Shown: positions 18,761 through 27,272 of the stretch, one piece after another
Numbering within the stretch: position 1 is the stretch's first letter
Layout of the letters: every line of letters begins with the position of its first letter
Source of the DNA: Micromonospora sp. WMMA1363
GTDB lineage: Bacteria > Actinomycetota > Actinomycetes > Mycobacteriales > Micromonosporaceae
Assembly (NCBI RefSeq): GCF_030345795.1
Contig: NZ_JAUALB010000001.1
Span: forward strand, 124,001 to 188,000
Length of the DNA stretch: 64,000 nucleotides
Reading direction: 5' to 3'
Position numbers and translations under genes: made by a program
The notes under the pieces: model-generated
Seen by the model: only the letters and a program-made list of their open reading frames with translations
What the model was told of the DNA's origin: nothing
The model's database searches: none

Positions 18761-18811
18761 GAGGGACTGTACAAATAACGGCTGATCGACCGATCAAGGG
18801 AGAGACGCCAG

Positions 18812-20092
18812 ATGACGACCGAGACCACCGTGGGACAGCCGGCCGTGGAGCCGGTGGGTGCGGTCACGGATGAGCAGTTGATCGCGATGCTGGTCGATCG
18901 GGCTCGTGGTGACGGGTTGAAGCTGACCGGCGAGGGTGGGCTGCTGCAGCAGCTGACGAAGCGGGTCCTCGAGTCGGCGTTGGATGGGGAGATCACCGAC
19001 CACGTCGGCTACGACAAGCACGACCCGGCGGGTCGGGGTAGCGGGAACACCCGTAACGGCAGCCGGACCAAGACGGTGCTCACCGACGTCGGGCCGGTCG
19101 AGGTGCGGGTCCCACGCGACGCCGCCGGGACGTTCGAGCCGCAGATCGTGCGTAAGCGGCAGCGGCGTCTGACCGGCGTCGACGACATGGTCCTGTCGCT
19201 GTCGGCCAAGGGCCTGACCCACGGCGAGATCGCCGCGCACCTGGCTGAGGTCTACGGCGCTGAGGTGTCGAAGCAGACCATCTCCACGATCACCGACAAG
19301 GTCATGGACGGCATGGCCGAGTGGCAGAACCGGCCCCTGGACCGGGTCTACCCGGTCGTGTTCATCGACGCCATCAACGTCAAGATCAGGGACGGTCAGG
19401 TCGCGAACCGGCCGATCTACCTCGCGATGGCGGTCACCGTCGACGGCCACCGCGACATCCTCGGTATCTGGGCCGGTGACGGCGGCGAGGGCGCCAAGTA
19501 CTGGCTGCACGTGCTCACCGAGTTGAAGAACCGCGGCGTGGCCGACGTGCTGATGCTGGTCTGTGACGGGCTCAAGGGACTGCCGGAGACGGTGGAGACG
19601 GTGTGGCCGCGCACGATCGTGCAGACGTGTGTGGTGCACCTGCTGCGCAACTCGTTCCGCTACGCCGCCCGGCAGGACTGGGACAAGATCGCCAAAGCGC
19701 TGCGGCCGGTCTACACCGCGGCGACCGAGGACGCCGCCACCGAGCGGTTCCTCGAGTTCGCCGAGGCGTGGGGCCGTAAGTATCCGGCGATCGTGAAGCT
19801 GTGGGAGAACGCGTGGGCGGAGTTCGTGCCGTTCCTCGCCTTCGACGTGGAGATCCGCAAGGTCATCTGCTCCACGAACGCGATCGAGTCCGTCAACGCC
19901 CGTATCCGCAGGGCCGTGCGAGCTCGTGGCCACTTCCCGAACGAGCAGGCCGCACTCAAGTGCGTCTACATGGCCTTGATGAGCCTCGACCCGACCGGAG
20001 CCGGCCGCCGACGCTGGACCATGCGCTGGAAAGCACCACTGAACGCCTTCCAGATCGCCTTCGAAGGCCGGCTCACCCCGGCCAACAACTGA
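18812..20092 (+). CDS. IS256-family transposase (intact)
   Basis: This 426-residue mutator-type DDE transposase has catalytic aspartate segments VVFIDAINVKIRDG and VCDGLKGLPE and the glutamate segment STNAIESVNARIRRAVR. The N-terminal region includes DHVGYDKHDPAGRGSGN. The length is full for the family. ATG at 18812 follows GGGAGAG. Its first 364 residues are also encoded, inverted, by the truncated copy at 21769-22863. It is probably active, since the frame is undamaged and the ends are recognisable. Confidence 0.95.
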   Translation: MTTETTVGQPAVEPVGAVTDEQLIAMLVDRARGDGLKLTGEGGLLQQLTKRVLESALDGEITDHVGYDKHDPAGRGSGNTRNGSRTKTVLTDVGPVEVRVPRDAAGTFEPQIVRKRQRRLTGVDDMVLSLSAKGLTHGEIAAHLAEVYGAEVSKQTISTITDKVMDGMAEWQNRPLDRVYPVVFIDAINVKIRDGQVANRPIYLAMAVTVDGHRDILGIWAGDGGEGAKYWLHVLTELKNRGVADVLMLVCDGLKGLPETVETVWPRTIVQTCVVHLLRNSFRYAARQDWDKIAKALRPVYTAATEDAATERFLEFAEAWGRKYPAIVKLWENAWAEFVPFLAFDVEIRKVICSTNAIESVNARIRRAVRARGHFPNEQAALKCVYMALMSLDPTGAGRRRWTMRWKAPLNAFQIAFEGRLTPANN

Positions 20093-20124
20093 CCACCTCA
20101 ACAACCAAGATCAGCCGTTAACTT

Positions 20125-21751
20125 GGCCCTGTCTCACTTTCGGTGGTGACGGAGGGTGGCGGGTGTCGTTGTTCCTATGTGGAGGATGTCAACAGACTTG
20201 TACGGACGGTGTTCTCGGGGCTGTCCCCGCTGGTCATCGAGGACGTGACCGACGAGGGTGAGCGGATCGTGGTGCGGGCCCGGACGCCGCGTGACACTGC
20301 GGTCTGCCCGAGGTGCGGGGCCTCGTCCGGACGGGTGCACGGCTATCACTGGCGGACGGTCGCCGACGTTCCGGTCGACGGGCGCCGGGTGGTGGTCCGT
20401 GTGCGGGTGCGGCGTCTGGTGTGCCCCACGCGCGGCTGCCGCCACACCTTCCGTGAACAGGTTCCCGGGGTGCTGGAGCGATACCAGCGCCGCACAGCCC
20501 GTTTGAACAGGCAGGTCAAAGCCGTCGTCAAGGAGTTAGCGGGCCGGGCAGGGTCGCGTCTGCTGGCGATACTCGCCATGGGCCTGTCCCGTCACACGGC
20601 TCTACGCGCCCTGCTGTGCATCCCGCTGCCCAATGAGCGGACGCCTCGGGTGATCGGCGTTGACGATTTCGCTCTACGCCGGCGGCACCGCTACGCCACC
20701 GTGGTGATCGACGCCGAGACCCATGAGCGGATCGACGTGCTACCCGACCGCACCGCCGACACCCTCGAAGCGTGGTTACGCGCACATCCCGGCGTCGAGG
20801 TCGTATGCCGCGACGGCTCGGCGACCTACGCCGAGGCCATTCGCCGCGCCCTGCCCGACGCGGTGCAGGTCGCAGACCGGTGGCACCTGTGGCACAACCT
20901 CTGTGAAGCCGCCCTCAGCGAGGTGAAGGCGCACAGTACCTGCTGGGCCCCCGTCCTGGACGCACCCATCTACGACGGCCCCCGCGCGCGGACGACCCAG
21001 CAACGCTGGCACCAGGTCCATGACCTGCTCGACCAAGGCGTGGGCCTGCTGGAGTGCGCCCGCCGTCTGCAGTTGGCCCTGAACACCGTCAAGCGCTACG
21101 CGCGAGCCGACCGGCCCGAGCGGATGCTCCGCGTCCCCAAATACCGTGCCAGCCTCGTCGACCCCTACCGCGAACACCTACGCAAACGTCGAGCCGAGGA
21201 CCCCAGCGTCGGCGTCAAGCACCTCTTCGACGAGATCAAGACCCTCGGCTTCACCGGCTGCCTCAACCTCCTGCACAAGTACATCAACCAAGGCCGCGCG
21301 GACGCCGACCGCAGCCACATCTCCCCACGCCGCCTCGCCCGGATGATCCTCACCAGACCCGACAACCTCAAACCCGAGCGCCGAGATCTACTGGCACGGC
21401 TCACCGCAGCCTGCCCAGAGATGACCCAACTCGCCGCCGCTGTCGGACGCTTCGCCGAGCTCCTGACGCCTCAACCCGCAAACACCGACCGGCTCTCGCA
21501 CTGGATCCTGCAGGTTCGCACGGTCGATCTACCTCATCTGCACGCCTTCACCCGAGGCCTGGAACGCGACCGCGACGCCGTGAACGCCGCGCTCACGCTC
21601 CCCTACAGCAACGGCCCCACCGAAGGCGTCAACACCAAGACCAAACGAATCGCACGTCAAATGCACGGACGAGCAGGCTTCACCCTGCTCCGCCACCGCA
21701 TCCTCCTCGGATAACAGCACCCACCGTCACCACCGAAAGTGAGACAGGGCC
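20125..21751 (+). mobile_element. ISL3-family insertion sequence with 28-bp inverted repeats and 8-bp target duplication
   Basis: Perfect 28-bp inverted repeats lie at 20125-20152 and 21724-21751, beginning GGCCCTGTCTCAC. The flanking 8 bp GTTAACTT occurs at 20117-20124 and again at 21752-21759, the duplication size expected for ISL3. The element is 1627 bp and inserted into the right end region of IS256 copy 1. Intact ends and exact duplication indicate a recent insertion. Confidence 0.93.
20143..21714 (+). CDS. ISL3-family transposase
   Basis: This 523-residue ISL3 transposase has an N-terminal zinc-binding segment with CPRCGASSGRVHGYH, then CPTRGCRHTFREQVPG. The DDE core is visible as IGVDDFALRRRHRYATVV, ALPDAVQVADRWHLWHNL and YSNGPTEGVNTKTKRIAR. 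The longest frame starts with GTG at 20143 inside the left inverted repeat. GTG at 20179 (VEDVNRLVRTVF) is an equally plausible start. The frame is intact. Confidence 0.93.
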   Translation: MVTEGGGCRCSYVEDVNRLVRTVFSGLSPLVIEDVTDEGERIVVRARTPRDTAVCPRCGASSGRVHGYHWRTVADVPVDGRRVVVRVRVRRLVCPTRGCRHTFREQVPGVLERYQRRTARLNRQVKAVVKELAGRAGSRLLAILAMGLSRHTALRALLCIPLPNERTPRVIGVDDFALRRRHRYATVVIDAETHERIDVLPDRTADTLEAWLRAHPGVEVVCRDGSATYAEAIRRALPDAVQVADRWHLWHNLCEAALSEVKAHSTCWAPVLDAPIYDGPRARTTQQRWHQVHDLLDQGVGLLECARRLQLALNTVKRYARADRPERMLRVPKYRASLVDPYREHLRKRRAEDPSVGVKHLFDEIKTLGFTGCLNLLHKYINQGRADADRSHISPRRLARMILTRPDNLKPERRDLLARLTAACPEMTQLAAAVGRFAELLTPQPANTDRLSHWILQVRTVDLPHLHAFTRGLERDRDAVNAALTLPYSNGPTEGVNTKTKRIARQMHGRAGFTLLRHRILLG

Positions 21752-21768
21752 GTTAACTTGACACTCCC

Positions 21769-22863
21769 GATACGGGCGTTGACGGACTCGATCGCGTTCG
21801 TGGAGCAGATGACCTTGCGGATCTCCACGTCGAAGGCGAGGAACGGCACGAACTCCGCCCACGCGTTCTCCCACAGCTTCACGATCGCCGGATACTTACG
21901 GCCCCACGCCTCGGCGAACTCGAGGAACCGCTCGGTGGCGGCGTCCTCGGTCGCCGCGGTGTAGACCGGCCGCAGCGCTTTGGCGATCTTGTCCCAGTCC
22001 TGCCGGGCGGCGTAGCGGAACGAGTTGCGCAGCAGGTGCACCACACACGTCTGCACGATCGTGCGCGGCCACACCGTCTCCACCGTCTCCGGCAGTCCCT
22101 TGAGCCCGTCACAGACCAGCATCAGCACGTCGGCCACGCCGCGGTTCTTCAACTCGGTGAGCACGTGCAGCCAGTACTTGGCGCCCTCGCCGCCGTCACC
22201 GGCCCAGATACCGAGGATGTCGCGGTGGCCGTCGACGGTGACCGCCATCGCGAGGTAGATCGGCCGGTTCGCGACCTGACCGTCCCTGATCTTGACGTTG
22301 ATGGCGTCGATGAACACGACCGGGTAGACCCGGTCCAGGGGCCGGTTCTGCCACTCGGCCATGCCGTCCATGACCTTGTCGGTGATCGTGGAGATGGTCT
22401 GCTTCGACACCTCAGCGCCGTAGACCTCAGCCAGGTGCGCGGCGATCTCGCCGTGGGTCAGGCCCTTGGCCGACAGCGACAGGACCATGTCGTCGACGCC
22501 GGTCAGACGCCGCTGCCGCTTACGCACGATCTGCGGCTCGAACGTCCCGGCGGCGTCGCGTGGGACCCGCACCTCGACCGGCCCGACGTCGGTGAGCACC
22601 GTCTTGGTCCGGCTGCCGTTACGGGTGTTCCCGCTACCCCGACCCGCCGGGTCGTGCTTGTCGTAGCCGACGTGGTCGGTGATCTCCCCATCCAACGCCG
22701 ACTCGAGGACCCGCTTCGTCAGCTGCTGCAGCAGCCCACCCTCGCCGGTCAGCTTCAACCCGTCACCACGAGCCCGATCGACCAGCATCGCGATCAACTG
22801 CTCATCCGTGACCGCACCCACCGGCTCCACGGCCGGCTGTCCCACGGTGGTCTCGGTCGTCAT
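21769..22863 (-). pseudogene. IS256-family transposase, C-terminally truncated
   Basis: The first 364 residues match the intact transposase at 18812-20092 through ESVNARI. The frame then runs into copy 1 end sequence, adding the foreign tail GSVKLTALSHFRW. All three catalytic residues are still present but the final helical part is gone, so it is probably inactive. Confidence 0.9.
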
Positions 22864-22912
22864 CTGGCGTCTCTCCCTTGATCGGTCGATCAGCCGTTAT
22901 TTGTACAGTCCC
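21769..22912 (-). mobile_element. IS256-family element, copy 2, 3'-truncated and inverted
   Basis: The outer end (22888-22912, complement) is identical to the left end of copy 1. The element then matches copy 1 until the codon run for VNARI, where it stops at 21769 against the terminus of copy 1. About 220 bp including its own right end are missing. Its outer end is inserted into the 3' end of an IS982 transposase gene. Confidence 0.9.
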
Positions 22913-23792
22913 GTTGGCCGGTGGTCCAGTTGTGCCAGATCGCGGCGGTCATGGCGAGGATGCGTTGTGCGACGCGTACGAGTACGCCGGTGCCGGTACG
23001 GCCGCCGTGTCGTTCGAGGTCGAGTTGACCTTTGAGGGTTTGGTTGACGGACTCGATGTTCTGTCGCACAGCGCGCAGCAGTGTCCGTCCGGGGCGTGGC
23101 TTCTCGGTGCGGTAGGCGGGGCGGATCATGGTGACGCCGCGTTCGGTGAGCTGTCGTTCGGTGGCGGCGTCGCGGTAGCCCTTGTCCACGACCAGGATCA
23201 GCCCGTCGGGGTGGGTCAACAGGCCGGTGTCCAGGTCGAACAGGTCCATGAGTGCTTCGCGTTCGTCGGTCTTGGCGGTGGTCAGGGCGAATGCCACGGG
23301 CAGTCCGTGCACGGTGGTGACCAGGTGCAGACGCAGGCCCCAGAAGCGACGCGAGTGCGAGGCGCAGTAGCCGTAGGTGGCCCACCCGGCCAGATCAGAG
23401 CGTGTGACGGTCTCGCGGGAGCGTCCGCATTCCACCGGGGTGGAGTCGGCGATGCGCACCGGGTGCTGCCACAGGTCGGTGTCCAGGGCCAGGACCCGGA
23501 TCAGGTGGGTGATCTGCGTGCCGAGTGTCCGTAGCCGCTTGTTGTACCCGGGCTGTTTCGGGATGTAGGGGAACAGGTGGGTCAGGTTCATGCGGGCGTG
23601 ACGGATCCAGCGGGCTTCTTTGTGGTAGCCGAGCAGGGCTTGCAGCACCGCGAGGGTGATCAGTTCGGCGTCGGTGATCTTCGGGGCGATCCCGACCGCG
23701 GGTCGCCACCGGGTGAGCTGGGGCGACGACTTCAACACGTCGTCGATCTTCACGTACAGTGCGGTGGCGAGGGTGTCCCGATCGACGTGCAC
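22913..23792 (-). pseudogene. IS982-family transposase, C-terminus lost to IS256 insertion
   Basis: About 293 native residues of an IS982 transposase are present. GTG at 23792 follows GGAGG, giving VHVDRDTLATALYVKIDD, a typical IS982 N-terminus. The catalytic region shows RIADSTPVECGRS, LVVDKGYRDAATERQL and NIESVNQTLKGQLDLE. The family ending after AAIWHNWTTG is replaced by RDCTNNG, which is read from IS256 sequence. Loss of the C-terminal end and terminal repeat makes it immobile on its own. Confidence 0.88.
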
Positions 23793-23830
23793 GTGGCCTC
23801 CATGGTCATCGTTGCTTCGCAACTTCGATC
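22913..23830 (-). mobile_element. IS982-family element remnant
   Basis: The remnant lies between IS256 copy 2 and the small-gene cluster. Its right end (transposase C-terminus and inverted repeat) was removed by the IS256 insertion. I could not fix the other end, so 23830 is approximate. No target duplication was identified. Confidence 0.7.
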
Positions 23831-23916
23831 ATGGACGCCCTCGCCTCCCTTCACTACCCCGTACCCCTCGGAATAGATCGTCTAGAGGCTCTGCTAGCCG
23901 CGCTCCGGGCGCTGTG

Positions 23917-24126
23917 ATGGCCGATGACCTTGATCCCGCCGATGTGCGCGCCTATCCCGATCCGTATGGCGCGCCCCGGGTGCCGGACGGTGACCGGGTC
24001 TGCCGGCCAGCGCGGCCGTCGGACAGGTCGCCGGGGTCCCTACCGGTCACGGTCCGGCAGAGGGTGCTGGCGACGGTCGTGGTGGTGATCGTTGTTGCCG
24101 CCATCGTGATCCGGGTTGTGCGGTGA
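23917..24126 (+). CDS. Small membrane-anchored hypothetical protein
   Basis: The 69-residue protein (ATG at 23917, GTG three bases earlier possible) has a proline-rich N-terminal part and one C-terminal transmembrane helix, VLATVVVVIVVAAIVIRVV. The stop overlaps the next start as GTGA, implying translational coupling. The function is unknown. It is the first gene after the IS cluster and may belong to an actinobacterial small-gene group with DUF397. Confidence 0.5.
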   Translation: MADDLDPADVRAYPDPYGAPRVPDGDRVCRPARPSDRSPGSLPVTVRQRVLATVVVVIVVAAIVIRVVR

Positions 24127-24410
24127 CGGACGGGCGGCCGGGGCCGGTGACGGTCGACCGGTGGCGGCGGACCCGCGCCGAGCACCGCCAGCGCGCGGGC
24201 CGCTGCCCGGTCTGCGGCACCCGGAAGCGGTGTCGGCCGTGGACGGACGCGTTCGGCGAACTGGTCGCCCACGACCTGCTTTACCTCGGACCGCTCCCAC
24301 CACCCCCGATAGGCGACCGGCCGCACCCGACGGCCGGCGAACGAAGGGAAGAGAAACCATGGAACCGGTGGCATGGAGGAAGCCGATGCGCTGTAACGCC
24401 ACAAGCCTGA
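24123..24410 (+). CDS. Hypothetical protein with a CxxC knuckle
   Basis: The 95-residue frame begins with GTG at 24123, overlapping the upstream stop by four bases. RCPVCGTRKRCRPW near residue 28 resembles a single zinc knuckle. The arginine-rich N-terminus could bind nucleic acid. The last 17 codons overlap the DUF397 gene in another frame, so the real end may be correct but the tail is unlikely to be conserved. The function is unknown. Confidence 0.45.
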   Translation: MTDGRPGPVTVDRWRRTRAEHRQRAGRCPVCGTRKRCRPWTDAFGELVAHDLLYLGPLPPPPIGDRPHPTAGERREEKPWNRWHGGSRCAVTPQA

Positions 24411-24547
24411 ACTGTGTTGAGGTCATGGTCGACGGCGACGGGAACCGGGTCGTCCGGAATTCACAGCGTCCGGACCAGACGGTGACCTTCAGCCGTGGCG
24501 AGTGGTCGGCGTTCGAGGACTCGGTCCGCGACGGGCAGACGTTCTGA
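24359..24547 (+). CDS. DUF397 domain protein
   Basis: The 62-residue protein is recognisable as DUF397 by CNATSLNCVEVMVDGDGNRVVRNS and the ending FSRGEWSAFEDSVRDGQ. ATG at 24359 follows AAGGGAAGAG. DUF397 proteins usually sit beside XRE-type regulators in actinomycetes and modulate them. No XRE gene is visible here, so it is probably an orphan or its partner was lost in the rearrangements to the left. A hairpin terminator follows. Confidence 0.85.
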   Translation: MEPVAWRKPMRCNATSLNCVEVMVDGDGNRVVRNSQRPDQTVTFSRGEWSAFEDSVRDGQTF

Positions 24548-24554
24548 TCGCGCA

Positions 24555-24586
24555 CCTGGGGCCAGCCTTGCAGGTCTGGCCCCAGG
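24555..24586 (+). terminator. Hairpin terminator after the DUF397 gene
   Basis: The perfect 11-bp stem CCTGGGGCCAG / CTGGCCCCAGG (24555-24565, 24576-24586) has a 10-nt loop. It starts 8 bp after the DUF397 stop. It separates the island from the asnB-led biosynthetic operon. Confidence 0.75.
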
Positions 24587-24759
24587 CCTCCTACGGTCCC
24601 CGACCCGAGTTTGTCCGTCAACAAGGGTGAGGGATCGGAGACGGTGTGACTGGCTCACCTTCGGGCACCGAACACTCCCGTCGAGTCGCCGTCGAGGTCG
24701 GCTGGAACGGCGCCCGGCAGGCTCACGCGTAGTCGGACGCGAGGCGAGGGGTGATGCGC

Positions 24760-26619
24760 ATGTGCGGCATCGTCGGCTGGGTGGACTTCGGGCGTGACCT
24801 GACGGGGGAGCGCGCGACGCTGCGGGCGATGACGGACACCCTGACCAACCGTGGGGTGGACGACTCCGGCGGGTGGATCCGGGGGCACGCCGCGCTCGGG
24901 CACACCCGGACCGCGGTCATCGACGTGGCCGGCGGCGCGCAGCCGCTCACCGTCGCGCGGGACGGCCGGGCGGTCGCCACGATCGTCTACAACGGTGAGG
25001 TCTACAACTTCAAGCAGCTGCGGACCGAGCTGCGCGCCCGGGGGCACGAGTTCCGTACCCGCAGCGACACCGAGGTGGTCCTGCGGGCGTACCTGGAGTG
25101 GGGGGTGGAGTGCGCGGCCCGGCTGGAGGGCATCTTCGCCTTCGCCGTCTGGGACCTGCGCCGCCAGGAACTGGTGCTGGTGCGCGACCGGCTCGGCGTC
25201 AAACCGCTCTTCTACGCCCGCCGCCCGGAGGGCGTCCTGTTCGGCTCCGAGCCGAAGGCGCTGCTGGCCAACCCGCTGGTCCGGCCGGTGGTGGGAATGG
25301 CGGAGCTCCAGGAACTGTTCGCCACCGCCAAGCAGCCCGGCATGTCGGTCTTCCGCGACCTGCGCGCGGTGCTGCCCGGCACGACCCTGACCGTCAGCCG
25401 GGCCGGGATGGCCCAGCGGCGGTACTGGGCGCTGGAGGCCCGGCCGCACACCGACGACCTGGACGGCACCGTCGGGCACATCCGGGAGCTGCTGCACGAC
25501 ATCGTGCTGCGCGAGCTGGAGTCGGAGGTGCCGCTGTGCACGGCGCTCTCCGGCGGGATCGACTCCAGCGCCGTCTCGGCGATCGCCGCGTACTGGCGGT
25601 GGAAGCTCGACGGTGCGCGGATCCGCACCTTCGTCACCACGTTCGACGACTACGCCGCCCGGTTCCAGCCGGACGACGTCCGCTTCGCCCCGGACGAGGT
25701 GTTCGCCGACGAGGTCGCCCGGCACCTCAAATCCGAGCACGTCCGCATCCAGCTCGGCACCCGGGACCTGATGGACCGGGCCGCCCGCGACGCCGTGCTG
25801 TGGGCGCAGGACATGCCCACCACGCTCGGCGACATGGACACCTCGAACTACCTGACCGCCCGCCGGATCAAGGAGCACTCGACGGTCGCGCTCAGCGGCG
25901 AGGTCGCCGACGAGATCTTCGGCGGCTACAGCTGGATGTACGACCAGCAGCTGCTCGCCGCCGACATGTTCCCGTGGGTGGCCAAGGAGTACCTCCAGCC
26001 CGGGTCGCCGCGCGGCCAGGGCCGGGGCCTGTTCGACCCGGGCTTCATGGCCAAGCTGGACCTCGGCGCGTACTACCGGGACCAGTACCGGACGGCCCTC
26101 GCGGCGGCGCCGTGCACCGGCGACGAGGACGACACCGAGCGGCGGATGCGCGGCATCACCCACGTCACCCTCAGCTGGTGGCTGCCGATGCTGCTGGACC
26201 GGGACGACCGGCTCGCCATGGCCAACGCCCTGGAACTGCGGGTGCCCTACGGCGACCACCGCCTGGTCGAGTACCTCTACCACACCCCGTGGCGGATGAA
26301 GACCTTCGACGGCCGGGAGAAGAGCCTGCTCCGCGCGGCCGCGCGCGGCCTGGTGCCGCACTCGGTGCTCGACCGCGCCAAGAGCCCGTGGCCGGTGACC
26401 CAGGATCCGGCGTACGCGGCGATGCTCCGCGACGAGCTGTCGGCGCTGGTGAACGACCGGTCCTCGCCGTCGCTGCCGCTGCTCGACCTCCCGGCGGTCC
26501 GGGCCACCCTGGACCGGCCGTCGGAGATCGCCCACCAGTGGGTGAGCCGGATGAACATCGAGATGGTGCTGCAGTTCGACGCCTGGCTGCGGCGGTACGA
26601 CGTGCAGCTCGCGATCTGA
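24760..26619 (+). CDS. asnB: Asparagine synthase-type glutamine-dependent amidotransferase
   Basis: The 619-residue protein has an N-terminal class II glutaminase domain beginning M-C-G-I-V-G; the start at 24760 was chosen because Cys2 must become the catalytic N-terminus. The ATP-PPi synthetase domain carries SGGIDSS near residue 263. GAGGCGAGGG precedes the start. The reaction is ATP-driven amidation of a carboxylate with nitrogen from glutamine. Within aromatic polyketide clusters, AsnB-like proteins amidate the polyketide or its starter (fredericamycin and xantholipin-type pathways are the precedents I recall). Here it heads an operon with nitroreductase and FAD oxidoreductase genes. A housekeeping role is possible but less likely in this setting. 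Confidence 0.88.
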   Translation: MCGIVGWVDFGRDLTGERATLRAMTDTLTNRGVDDSGGWIRGHAALGHTRTAVIDVAGGAQPLTVARDGRAVATIVYNGEVYNFKQLRTELRARGHEFRTRSDTEVVLRAYLEWGVECAARLEGIFAFAVWDLRRQELVLVRDRLGVKPLFYARRPEGVLFGSEPKALLANPLVRPVVGMAELQELFATAKQPGMSVFRDLRAVLPGTTLTVSRAGMAQRRYWALEARPHTDDLDGTVGHIRELLHDIVLRELESEVPLCTALSGGIDSSAVSAIAAYWRWKLDGARIRTFVTTFDDYAARFQPDDVRFAPDEVFADEVARHLKSEHVRIQLGTRDLMDRAARDAVLWAQDMPTTLGDMDTSNYLTARRIKEHSTVALSGEVADEIFGGYSWMYDQQLLAADMFPWVAKEYLQPGSPRGQGRGLFDPGFMAKLDLGAYYRDQYRTALAAAPCTGDEDDTERRMRGITHVTLSWWLPMLLDRDDRLAMANALELRVPYGDHRLVEYLYHTPWRMKTFDGREKSLLRAAARGLVPHSVLDRAKSPWPVTQDPAYAAMLRDELSALVNDRSSPSLPLLDLPAVRATLDRPSEIAHQWVSRMNIEMVLQFDAWLRRYDVQLAI

Positions 26620-26647
26620 CCCGAGCGATCTGACCCGAGGTGGTTTC

Positions 26648-27244
26648 ATGGACTTCCCCGACGTGCTGCGCCGCCGCCAGATGGTGCGCAGCTACACCGA
26701 CCAGCCTGTCTCCGACGAGGCGCTCGACCGGATCGTGGGTGCGGTGCGGCGGGCCCCGAGCGCCGGCTTCAGCCAGGGGTACCGACTGGTCGTGGTCACC
26801 GACCCCGGGCTGCGGCGCAAGGCCGCCGACATCGCCGAGGCCCGCTACGTCGAGTTGGGTTTCCCCCGCTGGATCGCGTCGGCCCCGGCGCACATCTACG
26901 TCGCCACCCGGGAGGCCTCCTACCACGAGCGGTACGGCGGCGAGGAGGTCCGGCCCGGCTGGTCGGAGATTCCCTGGCCGGTGCCGTTCTGGTGGTTCGA
27001 CTGCGGGGCTCTGTTCATGCTGCTGCAGCTCGCCGCCATCAACGAGGGCCTCGGCACCGGGTTCGTCAGCTCCGTCTACACCGACGAGCTGGCCGCGCTG
27101 GCCGACGTGGTCGACCTGCCCGCCGACGTGGCGCTGACCGGCATCATCACCGTCGGGCACGAGGACCGCGGCACGCGGATGCCGGTGCCGCCGAACGCGG
27201 CGCGGCGCAAGCCGCTCGCCGATGTGGTGCGGTGGTGCCGGTGA
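26648..27244 (+). CDS. Nitroreductase-family FMN oxidoreductase
   Basis: This 198-residue FMN-dependent nitroreductase-fold protein begins MDFPDVLRRRQMVRSYTDQPV. The RRRQMVRSY segment and RAPSAGFSQGYRLVVV are the FMN-contacting blocks, and ALFMLLQLAAINEGLGTGFVS is the conserved helix near residue 120. ATG at 26648 follows CGAGGTGG and lies 28 bp after asnB. The family includes BluB-like and dehydrogenase members that oxidise rings or flavins rather than nitro groups. An aromatising or reducing role in the pathway is inferred. Confidence 0.85.
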   Translation: MDFPDVLRRRQMVRSYTDQPVSDEALDRIVGAVRRAPSAGFSQGYRLVVVTDPGLRRKAADIAEARYVELGFPRWIASAPAHIYVATREASYHERYGGEEVRPGWSEIPWPVPFWWFDCGALFMLLQLAAINEGLGTGFVSSVYTDELAALADVVDLPADVALTGIITVGHEDRGTRMPVPPNAARRKPLADVVRWCR

Positions 27245-27272
27245 CCGCGCGGGCGGGACGGCGGGAGGGCCG

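Larger units (their letters stand above)
18763..21768 (+). mobile_element. IS256-family element, copy 1, interrupted near its right end by an ISL3 element
   Basis: The left end GGGACTGTACAAATAACGGC at 18763 matches the inverted right end (complement of 21744-21768 after removing the ISL3 insertion) in about 20 of 25 bases. Without the 1635 bp of ISL3 plus target duplication, the element is 1371 bp, normal for IS256. No 8-bp target duplication flanks it. Its right end abuts the interior of copy 2 exactly, which points to an adjacent deletion or a rearrangement. Confidence 0.85.

Noticed and set aside
18763..22912. Composite transposon with cargo between two IS256 copies
   Set aside because: The only DNA between the copies is the ISL3 element; there are no passenger genes and copy 2 lacks one end.
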